DNA of 64,000 bases from Gibbula magus. Its lineage: Eukaryota; Mollusca; Gastropoda; Trochida; Trochidae. Both the position numbers and the translations under genes were made by a program. The stretch spans positions 35,661,548 to 35,725,547 of the forward strand of contig OW388299.1 in assembly GCA_936450465.1 (NCBI GenBank). Reading direction: 5' to 3'. The stretch's first letter is position 1, and every line of letters starts with the position of its first letter. Below are positions 1 through 11,400 of the stretch, piece by piece. The notes beneath the pieces are model-generated. The model did no database searches. It worked only from the letters and a program-made list of their open reading frames with translations, and was not told the origin of the DNA.

Positions 1-715
1 ACAAAAGTATCACATCTAACGCTTTCGCTTGTCTTTTTTTAAAATGTGGTCACCATATTGTTTCCTAAAGCAAATATACTGCTATTCGTCTCACATTCAT
101 GTCGGTTTATGGATTCTTATGATAATTCCGTTATGATTTTTATCTTCAAGTTCTGTTTTGTATACAACGTGTCCTCAAGACAATAACTACATCGAAAACA
201 ACATTACTAATGTTGACCTTATTTATAAAACAAATCATTACCATACTGTTCTTTTCAACATATTAGTACATTGTTTTCACATTCATTCTGTCTGATGAAT
301 CAAAATAGATATTTTGTGACTTAATTTTAGTTTTTCTTAGCTAATACAGTGCGTTCGTGAAAGTGGGTCTAAAGAAAAGACGAAAAAGGAATGTCTTTGT
401 TTGGTTTAACAGAGGTAAACAATAGAGATAATTTTGCTTAATTTCATGTATTGAATTCGTGTGTGACAAGAGCACATTGAAAGACATATGATTATTTGTT
501 AATTCAATATCGTATGAACGTTCACTCTAATATATCATTAAATCAACATTTAAACCAATTATAGATATAAAGGTACATTTACAAAGGAAAATGTGAATTG
601 AATAAACACAGTATCCAAATTAGAACCGCTTTGGGTTTTTTTTTCATGAAAACATCCAAATAAAGTTATTGGTGATGATACGTATATAACTGTGAATGTC
701 CAAGAATAAAAAATG
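1..715. other. Downstream flank of the SLC6 gene
   Basis: AT-rich sequence past the transporter stop codon; part must be 3' UTR. I see no gene, repeat family or clear AATAAA on the minus strand; TATAAA at 232-237 is a weak candidate signal. Confidence 0.5.
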
Positions 716-2464
716 TCAACCCTCAACACTGGCAACGTAATCTTCTTCAATTGCATCGCTGCGTCTCAAACTGCGCATACTTCCGGTCGGGGCCGCCATG
801 ATGCCCCGTACCTCTCTGTTCCTTCTGAAACTTCCGGTCCCGCCATTCGAGCTCTCATTAGCGCCATTAACAGTTTCATTTGGATCTTCCAGCGGAAACA
901 CTCGAACACCTCCCCGTACTTTATCCCTCAATGAGGATCGTCGAGAAGAACCTTCAGTAGCTGGTTCGTCTAGAGAAAAGACTTCTCCTTGCTGAGTTTT
1001 GCTGGTTTTAGCTTCGACAAACCCTCCAATGATCATGCTTGAATCTTTCTTTTCGATTTTTATACGTGGTTTGTCGTCGTCAAGGGAGTAAACAATGTTG
1101 CTGACTCCTTGGTTGTTTTTTGTCGTTGGGTTTACAGATTTGGTAACATTGACAACGCTTACACCTTTCCTGTTAGAATTTTCGTTGCCGGTGGACCATC
1201 CCGTAATAACTCCTTTACTGCTTCCTGCTGTATCCCCATTTATGCTTCCATTGCTCACTCCCTTAATACTGCCCTTAAATGACCCTTTCATACTCCCATT
1301 TACTGACCCCTTAAAACTGCCGCTTGACAACGCATTGACAACTCTGGTTGAACTCCCCTTGATGCTTCCATCAGCACGACTCCTAAAACTGCCATCGGGC
1401 CGACCCTTTATACTACCATTAGGAAACCCTTTAATGCTCCCACCACCAAATCCCTTGTTAATGCCCTTCATACTGCCGTCTGGTGTTCCAATGTATCCGC
1501 CATTGTAAAGTCCCCCAAATCCGTCGTCGGTCTTGTCTCCGTTGTTTCCATTTAGCCATCCTCTAATACTTCCATCGTTCCGTCCCTTTATACTGCCTTT
1601 AGTCCAGCCCTTCATACTGCCTGGAGCTGGTCCTGGTGTACCTTCATCAGCCCTACGCTTAATACCGCCGTTATATCCACTTCTCATGCTTCCATTTAAA
1701 CTAGCTTCTCGACCCTTTACGCTACCAACAATACTACCCTTAAAACTGCCAGCCCTACTGCCTTTGGTGTTCCCGAGTACACTGCCTCTCATACTTCCGT
1801 CACCTGTACCTTTAAAATTACAATCCGGTTTGGCCTTTAAACCGTCATGTGTAAACGCACCTATGCTGCCATTGGTAAGAACCTTTGAGCCCACGTTTTC
1901 AACGCTAGAATCACCAAGGTCAATGTCAGTAGACACCATATCGCTTCCAGTAAACAAATTGATGATGCTTCCTTTTCTTCGACTCTTGACACTTCCCCCA
2001 GCTTCTACTCTCTCTGAACCATTGGTACCACCATTGATGTTTACTGAACCAAACCCATTCACAGGAGCCTTTATGCTTCCATCCTGACCAGTCTTGACCC
2101 GACGGTCTATAGACCCTTTAAAACTACCATGACTCGTAATGCTGTGCTTTTTAACTAAACCATCAGAAGTACCATTGATGTCACTGCCGGAAATACGACG
2201 CCGTCGGTCTCCTGCTGTTTCTATTGGTTCAATAGTGACATCCGCTGCTTCGTTATGAGTGAAAGCCGGGTTTCCAATACCTTGCTTACTTCCTTCCGGT
2301 TTACCGTTGCCTTGGTTGCTAACTTCCGGTTCGCTGATGAAAATGGAAGGTATGGACCAGCCCGCATGTTTTGCAGGTTGTCCGGTATTGGCGTATCTTC
2401 CGAATCTGTTCTCTGGGAGACTTGGACCCCATTCTGGGGCTGGTTGTGCCATGTCTTTTATCAA
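716..2464 (-). CDS. SLC6 transporter exon 14: very long GSxK/R-repeat cytoplasmic tail
   Basis: One 1,749-bp terminal exon, 582 codons plus TGA (716-718). It opens with [20 protein letters not shown] and FGRYA, the normal SLC6 post-TM12 motif, so the frame is secure. The rest is low-complexity Gly/Ser/Lys/Asn sequence. I count about 22 copies of GS-hydrophobic-K/R (GSMKG, GSIKG, GSFKG, GSVKG, GSMRG), mostly residues 650-950, then a less repetitive acidic and basic stretch with RRSSLRDK and an acidic end. Each repeat contains S-x-K/R, the minimal PKC-type phosphorylation pattern, so heavy regulation or scaffolding is possible but is inference. Plus-strand Pro/Leu-rich reading frames here are shadows. 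No strong AATAAA was found in the 700 bp downstream. Confidence 0.9.
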   Translation of the reverse strand: MIKDMAQPAPEWGPSLPENRFGRYANTGQPAKHAGWSIPSIFISEPEVSNQGNGKPEGSKQGIGNPAFTHNEAADVTIEPIETAGDRRRRISGSDINGTSDGLVKKHSITSHGSFKGSIDRRVKTGQDGSIKAPVNGFGSVNINGGTNGSERVEAGGSVKSRRKGSIINLFTGSDMVSTDIDLGDSSVENVGSKVLTNGSIGAFTHDGLKAKPDCNFKGTGDGSMRGSVLGNTKGSRAGSFKGSIVGSVKGREASLNGSMRSGYNGGIKRRADEGTPGPAPGSMKGWTKGSIKGRNDGSIRGWLNGNNGDKTDDGFGGLYNGGYIGTPDGSMKGINKGFGGGSIKGFPNGSIKGRPDGSFRSRADGSIKGSSTRVVNALSSGSFKGSVNGSMKGSFKGSIKGVSNGSINGDTAGSSKGVITGWSTGNENSNRKGVSVVNVTKSVNPTTKNNQGVSNIVYSLDDDKPRIKIEKKDSSMIIGGFVEAKTSKTQQGEVFSLDEPATEGSSRRSSLRDKVRGGVRVFPLEDPNETVNGANESSNGGTGSFRRNREVRGIMAAPTGSMRSLRRSDAIEEDYVASVEG

Positions 2465-5400
2465 CTGTAAAGAAGAATCAAGATGTTAGGAGTGTAGGTA
2501 CATGGTTGTACTCATTTTACGTTTATAGAATATCGAGGAAATTCTTCATATCGAATGCTAAAAACAAACTTTGACTTTCAAGAAATTGCTTTCATTTCAA
2601 GATTTCATGTGTAGATGTATCTGAAAGTTATATATCTTAACGCTAAGGATGCTTCGAAGAGCTATAGGTCTACGATACGGGATCATGATAAAGATCTTAA
2701 CTTAGCACATTCATTCAATGGCCTGCATATTTTCATGATTTTCAATTTGAAATTATCAACGTGTTACGTAAACCTCAATGTCATATTCTCATACTTGTAG
2801 AACACGAGTGATATGGAGGTAACAGAAAAATATCAACAAACAATATTTGCTTCCTGATCCTTTGCTCATTCAGTAGGTGCAATCAAAAACATAAAAGTAT
2901 AATTATTTTATAACCACATACCTTGCAGCCGCCATGTCTATAGTAGTAGTACATGAACCAGACAGGTATAGCAACCACACAAGCCACCACGATACTCCAC
3001 CCCAGGAACTGGGCCCAACCGGGGTACTTGTACTCGCCGAATTGAAGGGGCTGGTACATCACAGACTTAAACACTAGCACTCCCTGGGAATGTAGAAATA
3101 ATATGATGTATAGAACAGTATTTTCTCTGTGTGGTGGACAACACCATGAATGCCTTACGGTCATCCTGAATCATATCAAGAGTATTCTTTCCAACACACT
3201 TCAATACAACCAACTTCCCTCCGCAAGGCATATCTCTTGCCAGTTTCCATTACTGGCTGATTTAAGCCTTGCAGTATTTCCCTCGCTTTTCCGTGCTAAG
3301 ATAGAGGATCGCTGCACCTGAAATGCATATCGAGCTCTGATTTCCTAGCACGGAAATCTTAGAGAAATGCGGCAAGGCTTAAATCAACCAGTGATAGACC
3401 GGCAAGAGCTATGCCTTGCGTTGAAAAGTTGAAATACAGCATGCAAAAAAAATATTGTGTCAAATATTGCAAAGTTTATTCGAGAAGCACTTTATTTGAG
3501 AAATGTTAGACCTGGAATAACTCAGTCACGTATTATTTGTACTTTGGGTTATATCCTTGATACCTATAAAGAAAACGAATGCCAACACATCTCAGTCATA
3601 CCCTGAATTCATCCTAGGAGCGTCCTGATAATTTTATGAACTTTTCTCCAATCAGGTTTCGTTTGAAAAGACATATCTAATTAGCTACCATGGAAACATA
3701 TCCGGATATACAATTAATACAATCATTGAGAAGAGCGCGAAAATATCCAGGGTGTGAGTTGATATTTATCGGAACGCTTAGCTTGTAGATTATAGACAAT
3801 GCCAACTACTATTGTATTTTACAAATTTGCATAACGGTTAACTCGCTGAAAACACTTACGGTTAGAATCAGTGGCGACATAAAACACCAACAGAACTTGA
3901 AGTATTTTGACGGTTTCTTGCCAAGCATCATGGCGACATCTTCAGTGAACCTGTTGTAACCTGCATCAACAAGCACTGTGTTAGCAATACACGCAGATGT
4001 AAAATATAGGTTTTTATCTAACTTATATCCCGATCACCTCCCTAGACCCGCTGACAAATGTACGTATATTCAAGTTGTATTTATTTCATCTTTACTTATA
4101 TAGACTCCAGGTTAAGATAGACCTAAATATGAAATTTACAGCATATTGTATACACCTCAAAGATCGGGGTCTAATATAATTAATATTGATTTTAAGTATT
4201 ACAGAAGAATTTGTGAATTGGATTATTTAATCGTATGTATCCATATCAGCCAACAAATACTACTGAACAAATAAGATTATTTCTCTATGTCTACCTCAAT
4301 TTCATTTTTATTTTAATCATTGTTCAATTTTACAAATGCTTTAACAACAAAAAAATCATCACACTTTCTGTGATTCGAACTCGTTATGTAATCTCCATGT
4401 CAACGGAGTATATATTAACGTGTATACTCACCATACACAAACATTACAGCAACAACCTCAGCTATCCCAATCAACAAAAGGGGGAATCCACCGATGGACG
4501 AGTCCAATATATTGAGCAGATAGATCCCTCCCTATAATTAGCATGTTATCATTAATTAAAACGACCTTACATGCACTTTAAAGTTGAGTGAGCATAAAGT
4601 CGACTCGTACCTTATATCGTTAATTTGTACAGTTTCGTTTTAGTAATTAATGTATTTTTCTGTGTATTTAGTGGGGAACAAGTACGTTATCATTTCTCAT
4701 TCTTAATACTGATAAACCAAAACTGTCTTATTTACAATGAACTTTCCATTTACTATACTGTCATTCATTTTTTTCACGGATAATAACCAAAGGCAAAATT
4801 TATGTTTAGGTTAGATAATTACACTAATGGGCAAAAGAAAGTATATCTTATTTTCAACAGAGTCAAACACAAAATATTCCTGCCGGATAAAGTCGATTAA
4901 TATACACAATTTCATTCATGAGAGTATGGTACTTAATATTTTATATCTGTTCAAATATAGGGTGCTGAAATGGCTATTTAAAAGAGTTATTTCCACAAAA
5001 TGTTTAGTATTTAAGGTATTCATGAACTGCTTAAATATAAGGTGATGTCAGCATAATGCACATTATAGGACTTTAAAACGATAACTAAGGAATGATTTAC
5101 GGTGTTATAAAACAAGCGAGAAAGCCATATTTTACTCTTCTATCTCGCCTGATTAAGGAGATAATAAAACGACGATTTTTAGAAGCCATGTTTTCAGAAA
5201 TAAGAACAGATATTGTTTAAAATTATAAATAAAGTTTATTTGTCTTTTAGACATGGTGTAACTACGGTCATGTCCATCACTCGTTGGTTTAAATATCTTG
5301 CTTATCTATACTTTCTTTTGCCTGCGAGTGTAGACGTTTATGTGAAATAAACGTTGTTGGTTAGCTTTCAAGAACTATCACACTATAATATCTTTATTTA

Positions 5401-8400
5401 ACTTGATTTGCAATTTCGTTAGTTTCATTCCAATTTATAAATGTTACAAAAGCGTACCCCTAACGTCATGGGTAAGGCGAGAAAATACGTGGCTGCGCAA
5501 ACAAGAAAGCGAAACAGAACAGTTCTCTTGAAGTTCTTTCTCAGTAGAGACGGAAACTCGTCACTGATGCTGGCAATAACAGTTTCACACATACTAAACT
5601 GTAAACAGGAAGAAACAAAGATTATAAACAATAGGATAAAAGATTAAAGAAGATAGAGATATTAACCAATATTGTAAACAAACATTTATAGTGTTTTGTG
5701 TGAGAGATGAGCAGGTTATGTGGACAATATAGGTTACCTTTGAATTTTAAAAGATGCAAGTTATTGAAGCGCGGGTAAAATCTATTGTTATAAATATTAT
5801 GTCACGTCTACATAATTTACAATGCAAGGTTTTAAAAGAAAACGTATATGTAAAATATTAGACACGGTAAACATAAATAGTATAGTTGACTAATTATTGA
5901 AAATTGGCAATATTGGTGGTTTGAATGCTGGACAAAAGTATGAACCTCTCGCATGAATGCTTTTGAAACGTAAAAGTTGTAACAAAGTTGTATGCAATGC
6001 AAAATATTAAATTATATTAAAATTTAATTAAAGTTTGAAAATCCACAGACCGAATACAAATGAAAACACCACAGAACTGAAAATTAAAAACATGTAGTTT
6101 AAGACAAAATTTGCCACTGTTTAACACAACACCAAAGTCGTTACGGACAGTAATGTCGTACCTGCGAGCTGAACCCGATGATAACCATCATGAAGAAGAA
6201 AAGGATGGCCCACACTGTTGGAGCTGGCATACTAGCTAGGGCCTCGGGGTATGCTATGAAGGCCAGGCCTGGACCTGTGAATTTAGTGTTGATATAAAAA
6301 GGTTGTATTCACAGAATTGTTATATACGATGGACAAAAGAAACGATACCCAGTTTTCAACAGAGACCAACATAACTATTTCCACCGGACATTATGTTAGT
6401 ATAAGATCTTATCGGCATAATGTACCTTCTTGGACTTAAAAGTTGTGATGCATCATTACTATAGGACGTCATCAAACCAAAAAAGTTCTTTTTGACTCTC
6501 CTTTCTCGTCTTGTTAAGGAAATGTGAACAACTAATGTTTTGAACTTCCGGTTTAGTTAAGTAGGCTTCTGAAGACATGCTGTAACCCAATTTCAGTCGT
6601 GTGTATCGCTCGTGGGTTGAAATATCTTGTATTGTGTATGGTATCGTTTCTTTTGCCAAATGGTGTATTCTTAACCAATCGTATCGTGTTTCCGTATTAT
6701 AATCAGGATACTTATTCCCCGCTGACCACCACTAAGGGGCGTCTCAAAGCGCATACACATTATTACCCTGGTATGAGGAACGACATCGTTCCTAATTTCC
6801 GTCTAAATGCAACCTAGCTGAAGATTAAAGCGCTAAAGGTTATCTGTCATATTGCCTTCACTTCCATACCAGTTATCCAATCGTCTGGTGAACACGCACA
6901 CTTTGAATAAAGTCACTTGCCCAAGGTAATAACACAAGTTTCACAACTCATGTGTCTGTTTGGGGCAAGGAATCACCCCTTCAAAGCCTCACGTTATCCA
7001 GCCATGAAGCGGTTAACCAATACAGCGAGCTATGGTCTTTGATGCTGAACATCACTGAGCTATGCACAAAACCAAGTGCGACCACGTTCAAAGTTTCAGG
7101 AGAAGTTATTAAGGACAAAAAGTGAAGTAAATATATATTCAAATATATATTCTCTAGTGGAAGCTACGATTATTGACACCAGAATCCATTTGACTCCGAA
7201 TTGATCCGCCAAAGCATATCATATATATATAGTTGGAAGATATCCCGACTGCAAGGTAGGGTCATTTCAATACTCTGGGTTGTAAATACATATATCGTAC
7301 ATTATACATATATCGTATTCCAGTAACAGTTAAAACACTTGAGCCAATATTATTTGACCACAAAACATAGTAACATATTGTGTTGCTAAAATATGTATAT
7401 TATGACAACATGGATGATAGCATCAAGTGAGTTTTATTCTGTAACAACGTCCTCAGATGAAACCCGTATGCCAATTCAAAACGTTTCTGACGTGATAAAC
7501 AATAGTTTACAACGGATCACTAAAATAAAATGGGACTAAGTACCTACCCCCGGCTGCCACCTCTTCTATACTGACACCCTTGATATGCGCCATGAAGCCA
7601 AGAACGGAGAACACCACGAGGCCACACACCAGACTTGTGAAGCAGTCAACACACGGTACCAGGATAGAGTCTCTGAAACAGTGCTTCATTTATATACACA
7701 GACTGGTGAATCGGTCGGCATACGGCACCAATATAGTCTCTGAAACAGCGCTTCATTGACGTATACAGACTGGACAAAACAAACTCAAAGGCGGAATCAC
7801 ACCAAACGTTTAGTGTAAAGATACACGAAAGAAATAACTGGCTTAAAATGATATTGTCTTCCTACAGTAACGTTTGATTTCACGTGTGCTACTTGAGTCA
7901 GCGTTGTTGTAAGTTGTCTGTTCATTTGAATATATATAGTATAATTTAAACTAATGAAATACGACAAGAGGCTATAACTGCCTGGTAATCGATATGAAGG
8001 AATTATCTTTATGAAAGAACCCACTACATTTGCAAACAAATTGACCACTTAATCATAAAATGGCATGTCAGGATAAGAGATCTAGGTATATTCCATTTCA
8101 ATATGGGCTATACCTAGATATGTATACGCCAGGTTTTGACATTCGGAACAACATCCTAAGCATCACATTGGACCATCGCTGGGATAAAACGTACAACCAT
8201 GGAAGAGCTGTGTACATCAAGCGTACTGTTGACACATTCGTGCGTATGTAAACATCCAATATATTATTTACATTTTAAAGTCAACCGAACCCAATCAATT
8301 CTTTTTCATTTCCTTCTTTGCGATGAGCTCCATTTCTATATTAATTTTATTGGTGAAAAACGGTGAGGTCCTTGATTGGATCCGTCATTTTGTCCGGTAG

Positions 8401-11400
8401 ACATTGTACCCATTACCTGAGAGTGTTGTTCTTGAAGACGTTGAAGCTGGCCATGATATTGAGTCCGCCCATACACACACCCAGCGAGAAGAACACCTGG
8501 GTAGCAGCGTCACTCCACACCTGGCAGGTACACAAGGTAAATAGGACACGGGAAGAAGTGGTTTCAAAGAGTTCATGTTACATTTATTAAATATTTATCT
8601 TGAATATTGAACCTTTTTAGAAAGTTTACATCATATTGAAAAGATGACACAAAATTAAAAAGGTTTTGCATTTGTCAAATGTAGATTTCTGGGACTGTTT
8701 GATAGAATACATAAGTTAAACACCATTTCAAATTTACAAGTTTAATTAAAACAGATGTTTAAAATAGATTCTGATTCAGAAAACATAGAATTTTCGTTTT
8801 CACAAATTAGACTAAATATTTAAAATTTGTGTTTGAGGTACAAGAAAATCATACATTTGGAAATTATTCATTTGATTTGAAAACCTCAAGTCTAAAATGA
8901 AAACTGAAACTGCAAGAACAATAGGGTATATGGAACTAACAGTAGCATCGGCAAGCCTTTCCCAGCGCGGAGTGAGGAAGTACAACATGCCGTCCGTCGC
9001 CCCGGGGAGCATCGCACTACGAATCAGCAGCGACATCAGTATTACGTGGGGGAATATAGCAGTGAAGTACACAACCTGGGGATAACAGAAATTGCCTTAA
9101 AAGATATTTCATAAAGAAAGAAAGAGTAGTATAGCTGCCGTAATTATCCCTTACGTAAGAAAACAGGTTTCAATGACATTGGATCTTTCTCTGTCTGTGT
9201 TTATCTTTTCTCTGTATTAATCTCTCGTTGTCTCTCCCCTAAATATCTCTCTCTCCCACTCTCTTTTTCACTATATCTTTCACGAGTGATTGATTGTGTG
9301 CTTCTTAGTGTTGTAAAGATCAGTCTTTCAGAGTGCTATAATACTATCTGATTATTTCTGTACGTTTATTTAAAGACCTTGAATGTGTGGGAAATTATAT
9401 CTTTGCGTGGCACTTCTCTCCTCTCCCTCTGTGTACATCTGTCTGTCATTCTGTCTGTCCTTCTCTTTCTCTCTCCCTCCCTCTCTCTCTCAATGAAATA
9501 AAATTAAATTAAATGAAACATTTTGGAAAACGTCAATTATAATTGCCTTCAATTCGCTATCTTGATGTCCAATCAACTGACCTTGCCGAGAGACTGGATG
9601 CCCTTGATGAGGACGAGGAATACAACTATCCAGGCGAAGAGGAGACAGAGAGCTAGCTTCCAGTTCAGTCCTCCCATATCTTCCAGACCACTCGTCATCT
9701 CCAGGGCGAACCGTCTGGAAACAGGGATAAAGAGGTATTCAGTCAATGCAAAGCGTTCTCGTTGTCACTCAATGTACACTAACGAGCAAAAGAAACGCCT
9801 ATCAGATAAGATATTGTTCGTAAAGACTAAATAGTAGGTTAACAATATTAAAGCATTATGAAGTTAAACATTTCGAAGGTTCAGAGCCTATTACAGTAGG
9901 ATGGCGATTGTTTAAATGAAACAACGATAACTGTTCACTATTCGATCAGTGTCTTATGAGGAAAATGACATTTGAGGTGAGGTGAGGTGAGTTGGAGTTT
10001 AACGCCGCTTTCAAGAGTATTTCACTTATATCGCGGCTGCTAGTATTATGGCAGGGAGAAAGCCCGCAACACCATGTGGCTATGCATTGCGGTGAAACCT
10101 GCGAGCATCGGCTGGAACTAGCGAACCATGGGTGGTACTGCACTGAAATTCAGTGTAGCATTGCACCCAAACCTTACTGCGTGTAGAACAGTTCTCTACT
10201 GCAGACAAAGTTGCCGTGCCCCTGGCGGGATTCAAAATGACATTTGAAACAGATTTACAACACCATGGGTCATTAAAAACTATTATGTGTCAAACACACA
10301 TATGTTGAGGCTTACTCGAAATATTCTTGAGTAGGTGACGTGTATGTTGTAGAGTTGGTCAGGTTTCCGACAAGTGCAGTTGAGTCTCCTTGTAGAATGT
10401 TGGACTCGTTTCCGAATGTAGCATTCAGTACCTCAACTGAAACATGTAAAATAAAATAATGAGAAAAGGCGTGATTAGCCAATTGGGTTGCTTTGTTGTA
10501 TCTCATTGCCATAAGACTTTCGATCACATGCCGATCCTTCAGAGTATATCCTGACTACTTCGTTCACTTTCTGAAAGTAATTAGATTTACGATATGATGA
10601 CCATATCATCGAGTTCTTGTATTGGCATTAATTTTAAAGGGACATTATTTTGCGGAGAAGACATTCAAGGGGATACTTGCTTGTGTATTTTTGCTGTTTT
10701 GGACGTTACTTCGATTTTCCTTGACAATTAAATGCACAAACAGGAGTGACCCATCGTAATTCATCTCGACAAAAAAGACCTTGTCAAAGTGTCCCTTAAA
10801 CTACGACATACGGGAAAACTAGTATAAACATTTGGAACCGTTATATTAGGAGAGTTAAATTGTGTTCGTCATTGGGACAAACTACTCTGCGCAAGGCAAA
10901 ATTCTCATCAGTCTCCACCAATGGCTAATTTAAGCTTTGCAGCATTTCCTACACTGTCCCGTGCTAACACAGTGGAGCTCTGCATCTGAACGCATAGTTG
11001 CATTGGTTCTGCTTGCACAGAAAAGTGAAGAAAATCCTATAGGGCTTAAATTAGCCAGTGATGGAGACAGGCGCGAGTTATGCCTTGCGTAGGGAAGTTG
11101 GATTGGAACTTTATCCACACGTGTAAAACTGGGGATTTTGTATGCAATAGCTCACACCACTCCACGTCATTCGTTTTCAGAATTCCTATAAATACACTAC
11201 CTGGCACCCCCACTCTGCAGTTTGGACTGTTCCAATAGTGGTCGCAGTGTGTCCATGGTAAAGGCGACTGCATTGAGGAAAAGAGGTAGAAGCAACAGTA
11301 GGAGACGATCACATTGTAGTAGAGGGTGATGAAGGCACAGACAACCACCATACTGATACCCACTCCTGCAACATGATAATTACCATCAGTGTTTAGGAAC

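Noticed and set aside
1095..2087. Plus-strand open frames rich in Pro and Leu (137 and 184 codons)
   Set aside because: They are the antisense of the GSxK repeat tail; the minus-strand frame is anchored by the SLC6 motif and splice sites.
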